A DNA stretch of 64,000 bases from the NCBI GenBank assembly GCA_001464695.1, contig LNDQ01000058.1:1-64000 (forward strand), in the 5' to 3' direction. Below the pieces are notes generated by a model. It ran no database searches and was not told the origin of the DNA. It worked only from the letters and a program-made list of their open reading frames with translations. The position numbers and the translations under genes were made by a program. Origin of the DNA: Betaproteobacteria bacterium Ga0077523 (lineage in GTDB: Bacteria; Pseudomonadota; Gammaproteobacteria; Burkholderiales; Ga0077523). This document shows, in pieces, positions 59,092-64,000 of this stretch. The first letter of the stretch is position 1, and each line of letters starts with the position of its first letter.

Positions 59092-59118
59092 GCAGTCGGG
59101 TGCTGTCCACCCGGGCAG

Positions 59119-60045
59119 TCAGCCCGCCGACAGCGCCTTCGGGATCGGGAACGTGACGTCCTCGACGATGCCCGAGACCTCCTCGACCTCGAGCGCACCG
59201 AACGACTTCAGGCGCGCGATGACGTCCTGGACCAGCACTTCCGGCGCCGAGGCCCCGGCCGTGACGCCGATGCGCTGCTTGCCTGCCACCCACGCCGGAT
59301 CCAGCTCGGCGGCGTTGTCGACCATGTAGGAGAGCACCCCCGCGTTCGCCGCGACTTCACGCAACCGGGTGGAGTTGGAACTGTTCGGCGAGCCCACGAC
59401 GATAACGACGTCGCTCGAACGTGCCACCGCCTTCACCGCATCCTGCCGGTTCTGCGTGGCATAGCAGATATCGTCCTTCTTCGGCCCCACCACCTTGGGA
59501 AAGCGCCGCTTCAGCGCCTCCATCACCGCGCGAGCGTCGTCCACCGACAGCGTGGTCTGCGTGACGTACGCGAGGTTGTCGGGATCCTTGACCTCCAGTC
59601 GCTCGACGTCAGCCGGCGTTTCGACCAGGTACATGCCGCCGCGCGACTGCCCCATGGTGCCTTCGACTTCCGGGTGGCCTCGATGCCCGATCATCACGAT
59701 CTCGCGCCCCTGCTCCCGCATCCTGGCGACTTCGACGTGCACCTTGGTGACCAGCGGGCAGGTCGCATCGAACACGTTGAGGCCGCGCGCCTCCGCATCG
59801 GTACGCACGGCTCGCGCCACGCCGTGCGCACTGAACACGACGGTCGCACCGCGCGGCACGTCTTCCAGCTCCTCGACGAACACCGCGCCTTTGCGCCGCA
59901 GATCGGCGACGACGAACTTGTTGTGCACCACTTCGTGGCGTACGTAGATCGGCGCGCCGTGGAGCTGGAGGGCACGCTCGACGATCTCGATGGCCCGGTC
60001 GACGCCGGCGCAGAAGCCGCGCGGATTGGCGAGCAGTACTTTCAT
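59119..60045 (-). CDS. ispH: 4-hydroxy-3-methylbut-2-enyl diphosphate reductase
   Basis: [26 protein letters not shown]...[12 protein letters not shown]...[15 protein letters not shown]...[10 protein letters not shown]...[15 protein letters not shown]. Confidence 0.98.
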   Translation of the reverse strand: MKVLLANPRGFCAGVDRAIEIVERALQLHGAPIYVRHEVVHNKFVVADLRRKGAVFVEELEDVPRGATVVFSAHGVARAVRTDAEARGLNVFDATCPLVTKVHVEVARMREQGREIVMIGHRGHPEVEGTMGQSRGGMYLVETPADVERLEVKDPDNLAYVTQTTLSVDDARAVMEALKRRFPKVVGPKKDDICYATQNRQDAVKAVARSSDVVIVVGSPNSSNSTRLREVAANAGVLSYMVDNAAELDPAWVAGKQRIGVTAGASAPEVLVQDVIARLKSFGALEVEEVSGIVEDVTFPIPKALSAG

Positions 60046-60076
60046 GGGCGGTCTCCGTGGTTGCAGCGAGGCGTTT

Positions 60077-60565
60077 TCATCGATCGCCCGCTTCGCGCGC
60101 CGTGCGCCGGTGCCCGGACCGATCGAAGAAGCTCTCCCAGACCAGCACCGCCGCACCGCAGAAGATGGACGAGTCGGCGAGATTGAACGCAGGCCAATGG
60201 TAATCCGCGACGTGGAAATCCAGGAAATCCACCACGGCACCGAGCATGATGCGGTCGATCAGATTGCCCACCGCGCCGCCAAGGATCAAGGCAAGTGCGA
60301 AACAGAACAGCGGCTTGTCGCGATGCTTCACGATGAGAAAGCTCACGAACGCGGAGGCCGCGAGCGCCACGGTGACGAAGAACCCGCGCTGCCAGCCGGA
60401 GGCCTCGGACAGGAAACTGAAGGCGGCACCGGGGTTGAACACCAGCACCAGATCGAAGAACGAAGTGATGCTGACCGATTCGCCGAAGACGAAGGCCTGC
60501 CGCACCGCGTACTTCGAGAGCTGGTCGAGCCCCACCGCCAGCGCCGCCAGCGCGAACCAACGCAT
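60077..60565 (-). CDS. lspA: Lipoprotein signal peptidase
   Basis: [17 protein letters not shown]...[14 protein letters not shown]...[26 protein letters not shown]...[16 protein letters not shown]. Confidence 0.97.
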   Translation of the reverse strand: MRWFALAALAVGLDQLSKYAVRQAFVFGESVSITSFFDLVLVFNPGAAFSFLSEASGWQRGFFVTVALAASAFVSFLIVKHRDKPLFCFALALILGGAVGNLIDRIMLGAVVDFLDFHVADYHWPAFNLADSSIFCGAAVLVWESFFDRSGHRRTAREAGDR

Positions 60566-60572
60566 GCTCGCC

Positions 60573-63353
60573 TTAAGCGGAGGCACGCGGCTCCCCTGCA
60601 CCGTACAGATTGGCCGTACACCGCCCGCACAGGTCCGGGTGCGCGGCATCGCGCCCGACATCCGCGCGCCAATGCCAGCAACGACCGCACTTGGGATGCG
60701 GACTCGCGGTCACCCGGACGTATTCCTGATCTGCGGCATCGACCCGCGTCAGCGACGCCTGCGAGGTGATGAGTACGAATCGCAGATCGTCGGCCAGAGT
60801 CGCCAATGCCGCATGCCGTGTGCCGTGCATGGCGAGTTCCACCTCCGCCTGCAGCGACGACCCGATGGCGCCAGAGGCGCGGACCGCCTCGAGTTCCTTC
60901 TGCACCCAGGCGCGCGCCTCGCGGATGGCGTTCCATTTTTCGCCGAGAGCAGCTTCGCCGGATTGAGGCGGCAGCTCGTACCAGGTGCACAGCAGGATGC
61001 TGTCGTCGCCTTTCCCCGTGAAAGTGGCCCACGCCTCCTCCGCGGTGAACGAGAGCACCGGCGCCATCCAGGTGAGCACGCTCTGCGTGATGTGCCACAG
61101 CGCACTCTGCGCGGAACGACGTGCCGGGCTGTTGGCCGCGGTCGTGTACAAGCGATCCTTGAGGATGTCGAGATAGAAGCCGCCGAGTTCCTCGGAACAG
61201 AAGGTCTGCAGCCGCTGCACCACCACGTGGAACTCGTAGCGATCGTAGGCCGCCGTGATTTCCGCGTGCACCGCCCGCGTGAATGCCAGCGCATAGCGAT
61301 CGATCTCGACCCACTGCTCGGGCGGCAGCAGATCGCGCGTCGCATCGAAATCGGAAACGTTGGCGAGCAGGAAGCGCAGCGTGTTGCGGATGCGCCGATA
61401 GCTCTCCACCACCCGCTTCAGGATCTCCTTGGACAGCGAGATCTCGCCCGAGTAGTCGCTGGAGGCCACCCACAGGCGCAGGATCTCCGCGCCGAGCGTG
61501 CCCGAGACTTCCTGCGGGTCGATGCCGTTGCCGGCCGACTTGCTCATCTTGCGGCCCTTCTCATCCACCAGGAAGCCGTGGGTGAGCAATTGCCGGTACG
61601 GTGCACGACCGTCGATGGCGCAACCGGTAAGCAGCGACGACTGGAACCAGCCACGATGCTGATCCGAGCCTTCGAGATACAGATCAGCGGGCTTGGCGAG
61701 ATGGGGCCGGCGTTCCAGCACGCTCACGTGCGTCGTGCCGGAGTCGAACCAGACGTCCAGCGTGTCGGGCACCTTCACGTAGTCCTGCGCCTCCGCTCCC
61801 AGCAATTCAGCCGCTTCGAGTGCGAACCACGCTTCGATGCCGCCTTGCTCCACGCGCTGAGCGACTTGCTCCATCAACTCGAGCGTATGCGGATGCGGCT
61901 CGCCGGTTTCGCGATGCACGAACAGCGACATCGGCACGCCCCAGCTGCGCTGGCGCGACACGCACCAGTCGGGGCGACCCTGGATCATCGCTTCGAGACG
62001 TGCGCGGCCCCACTGCGGGAAGAATTCCGTCGCATCCACCGCCTGGTGGGCCGATTGCCGCAGCGTGCGGCCGTCGGGACCGTGATACTCCATGCCGATG
62101 AACCATTGGTGCGTGGCGCGGAAGATCACGGGGGTCTTGTGGCGCCAGCAATGCGGATAGCTGTGACGATAGGCCTCGTTGTGCAACAGCAACGTCTTCT
62201 CTTCGAGCACCGCGATCACGTCGGCGTTGCCCTCCCAGACGGTCTTGCCGCCCACCAGGCCGATGCTCTCCTTGAAGCGGCCGTCGGGCCCGACCGGATT
62301 GTCGACCGGCAGGCCGTACTTCTGGCCGACCGCGAAGTCCTCGACGCCATGCGCGGGCGCGGTGTGCACGAGACCCGTACCGGCATCCAGTGTCACGTGA
62401 TCGCCCAACACGATCGGCACGCGGCGAGGTTGGAACGGATGCCACACTTCCAGCTTCTCGAGCTTCTCGCCCTTGACGGTGCCGATGATCTTCCACCGCT
62501 CGATGCCGTAGCGCTTCATGCAGGCCTCGACCAGTTCGGCCGCGAGCAGCAGGAAATACTTGGGCCCTTCCACCAGGGCATAGTCGAGCTCCGCGTGCAC
62601 CGAGATCGCCTGGTTCGCCGGCAGCGTCCACGGCGTCGTGGTCCAGATGACCGCGTACGAGGGCATCTGCAGATGACTGAACCCGAACGGCCGCGCCAGC
62701 TCCTGCGCGTCCTTCGCGGGAAATGCGACGTCGATCGCGGGCGAGACGCGGTCCTCGTACTCCACCTCCGCCTCCGCCAGCGACGAGCGGCAATCGAGGC
62801 ACCAGTGCACCGGCTTCGCGCCCTGATACAGGTAGCCGCGCGCGTAGATGCGCGCGAGCGAACGGATGATGTCGGCCTCGGCCTTGTAGGCCATGGTGAG
62901 GTAGGGATCGTCCCAGTCGCCGAGCACACCCAGGCGTATGAAGTCCTGCTTCTGGCGCTCCACCTGCGAGGCCGCGAACTCGCGGCACAGCTTGCGGAAC
63001 GCGTTGGGCTCGAGGCCCTTGCCGTGCTTCTTCTCGATCTGGTGTTCTATGGGCAGGCCGTGGCAATCCCACCCCGGCACATAGGGCGCGTCGAAGCCCG
63101 CCAGAGTGCGGCTCTTGACGATGATGTCCTTCAGCACCTTGTTGACGGCGTGACCCATGTGGATGTCGCCGTTCGCATAGGGCGGGCCGTCGTGCAGGAT
63201 GAACTTGGGGCGGCCCGCGGCCTGTTCGCGGATGCGCTGGTACAGGCGGCGCTCCTGCCACTGGGCGACCCAGCCGGGTTCGCGTTTCGCCAGGTCCCCG
63301 CGCATCGGAAACGGCGTGTCGGGGAGATTGAGGGTGCTCTTGTAGTCGGCCAT
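60573..63353 (-). CDS. ileS: Isoleucyl-tRNA synthetase
   Basis: [32 protein letters not shown]...[29 protein letters not shown]...[13 protein letters not shown]. Confidence 0.99.
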   Translation of the reverse strand: MADYKSTLNLPDTPFPMRGDLAKREPGWVAQWQERRLYQRIREQAAGRPKFILHDGPPYANGDIHMGHAVNKVLKDIIVKSRTLAGFDAPYVPGWDCHGLPIEHQIEKKHGKGLEPNAFRKLCREFAASQVERQKQDFIRLGVLGDWDDPYLTMAYKAEADIIRSLARIYARGYLYQGAKPVHWCLDCRSSLAEAEVEYEDRVSPAIDVAFPAKDAQELARPFGFSHLQMPSYAVIWTTTPWTLPANQAISVHAELDYALVEGPKYFLLLAAELVEACMKRYGIERWKIIGTVKGEKLEKLEVWHPFQPRRVPIVLGDHVTLDAGTGLVHTAPAHGVEDFAVGQKYGLPVDNPVGPDGRFKESIGLVGGKTVWEGNADVIAVLEEKTLLLHNEAYRHSYPHCWRHKTPVIFRATHQWFIGMEYHGPDGRTLRQSAHQAVDATEFFPQWGRARLEAMIQGRPDWCVSRQRSWGVPMSLFVHRETGEPHPHTLELMEQVAQRVEQGGIEAWFALEAAELLGAEAQDYVKVPDTLDVWFDSGTTHVSVLERRPHLAKPADLYLEGSDQHRGWFQSSLLTGCAIDGRAPYRQLLTHGFLVDEKGRKMSKSAGNGIDPQEVSGTLGAEILRLWVASSDYSGEISLSKEILKRVVESYRRIRNTLRFLLANVSDFDATRDLLPPEQWVEIDRYALAFTRAVHAEITAAYDRYEFHVVVQRLQTFCSEELGGFYLDILKDRLYTTAANSPARRSAQSALWHITQSVLTWMAPVLSFTAEEAWATFTGKGDDSILLCTWYELPPQSGEAALGEKWNAIREARAWVQKELEAVRASGAIGSSLQAEVELAMHGTRHAALATLADDLRFVLITSQASLTRVDAADQEYVRVTASPHPKCGRCWHWRADVGRDAAHPDLCGRCTANLYGAGEPRASA

Positions 63354-63376
63354 GTCGGAGTGGGAAGTCGAGGGCG

Positions 63377-64000
63377 CTAGACGCCCGCTCTGCTGCGGAA
63401 GAATTCCTGGGTGGCGCGCACGTCGCGCGCAATCTGTGCCTTGAGGAGGTCCAGGGTCGGGTACTTCTCCTCATCCCGCAACTTGTGCAGGAAGTCGAGA
63501 CGTACGCGGCGCCCGTAGATGTCCCGGTCGAAATCGAACAGGAACACCTCCAGGGTCGGCCGGTTGGTGTCGCTCACGGTGGGCCGCACGCCCAGGCTCG
63601 CGGCACCGCGCACCGGCGCGTCGCCGAGGCCGTGGGCTTCCACGGCGTAGATGCCCTTGAGCGGCGGGCGATTCAAGGTCATGTGGATATTGGCGGTGGG
63701 AAAACCGAGCTGGCGGCCGAGCCGGTCGCCGCCGACCACGCGACCGGTGATGCCGTAGGGCCGGCCCAGCAGTTGTCGCGCGGCATCGAGTTCGCCGGCA
63801 GCGAGCGCATCGCGCACGGCGGTGCTGGAGGCGCGCGCACCGTCGACCAGGATGGTGTCCATGCGATCGATCTCCATCCCGGATTCGGGGGCCAGCCGCT
63901 GCAGCAACGCGACGTCGCCACCGCGCTTGGCCCCGAAGCGGAAATCGTCGCCCACCAGCAACCAGCGCACGCCGAGCCGTCGGACCAGCATTTCGCGCAC
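63377..64000 (-). CDS. ribF: Bifunctional riboflavin kinase/FAD synthetase, N-terminus beyond the window edge
   Basis: [21 protein letters not shown]...[49 protein letters not shown]...[31 protein letters not shown]. Confidence 0.96.
   Translation of the reverse strand: MREMLVRRLGVRWLLVGDDFRFGAKRGGDVALLQRLAPESGMEIDRMDTILVDGARASSTAVRDALAAGELDAARQLLGRPYGITGRVVGGDRLGRQLGFPTANIHMTLNRPPLKGIYAVEAHGLGDAPVRGAASLGVRPTVSDTNRPTLEVFLFDFDRDIYGRRVRLDFLHKLRDEEKYPTLDLLKAQIARDVRATQEFFRSRAGV

Noticed and set aside
60246-63380. 1044-aa plus-strand ORF opposite ileS/lspA
   Set aside because: Antisense shadow ORF; composition matches reverse-frame GC bias and has no motifs.

Overview
This is a high-GC, gene-dense chromosomal window that looks betaproteobacterial. 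It is mostly core or ordinary genome, with several accessory metabolic loci. I found no CRISPR array, rRNA, prophage or IS element. From left to right: (1) formamidase, two BMP-type ABC permeases and a BMP binding protein; (2) groES-groEL behind a sigma-32-like promoter, then a PEP-CTERM protein and a nitrilase; (3) an ECF42-like sigma factor coupled to a YCII/DGPF protein; (4) a co-directional minus-strand block at about 11.3-22.8 kb: a HAD phosphatase apparently fused to a 2H phosphoesterase, two tandem CTAGR-type sulfatases, a HupE/UreJ - parvulin PPIase - DUF3604 (PHP-like) cassette, and an 8-heme-motif cytochrome c with HEAT/TPR repeats; (5) CoA-transferase subunits with NIPSNAP, and an OmpA-domain protein with a long Gly/Ala tract; (6) DsbD plus a thioredoxin-like protein, earP-efp, apt, LysR and esterase genes; (7) a minus-strand operon of N-acyl-D-amino-acid deacylase, CaiB-type CoA transferase, TatT and TRAP transporter genes, with an apparent frameshift that joins DctP to DctQM; (8) tRNA-Thr(CGU), two divergent enoyl-CoA hydratases and a Fur-family regulator; (9) a minor pilin cluster pilE-fimT-pilV-pilW-pilX-pilY1; (10) ispH-lspA-ileS-ribF. 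The best candidates for something undescribed are the 11.3-22.8 kb block and the HAD-2H fusion. All calls come from reading the sequence and the supplied ORFs; no database search was run.
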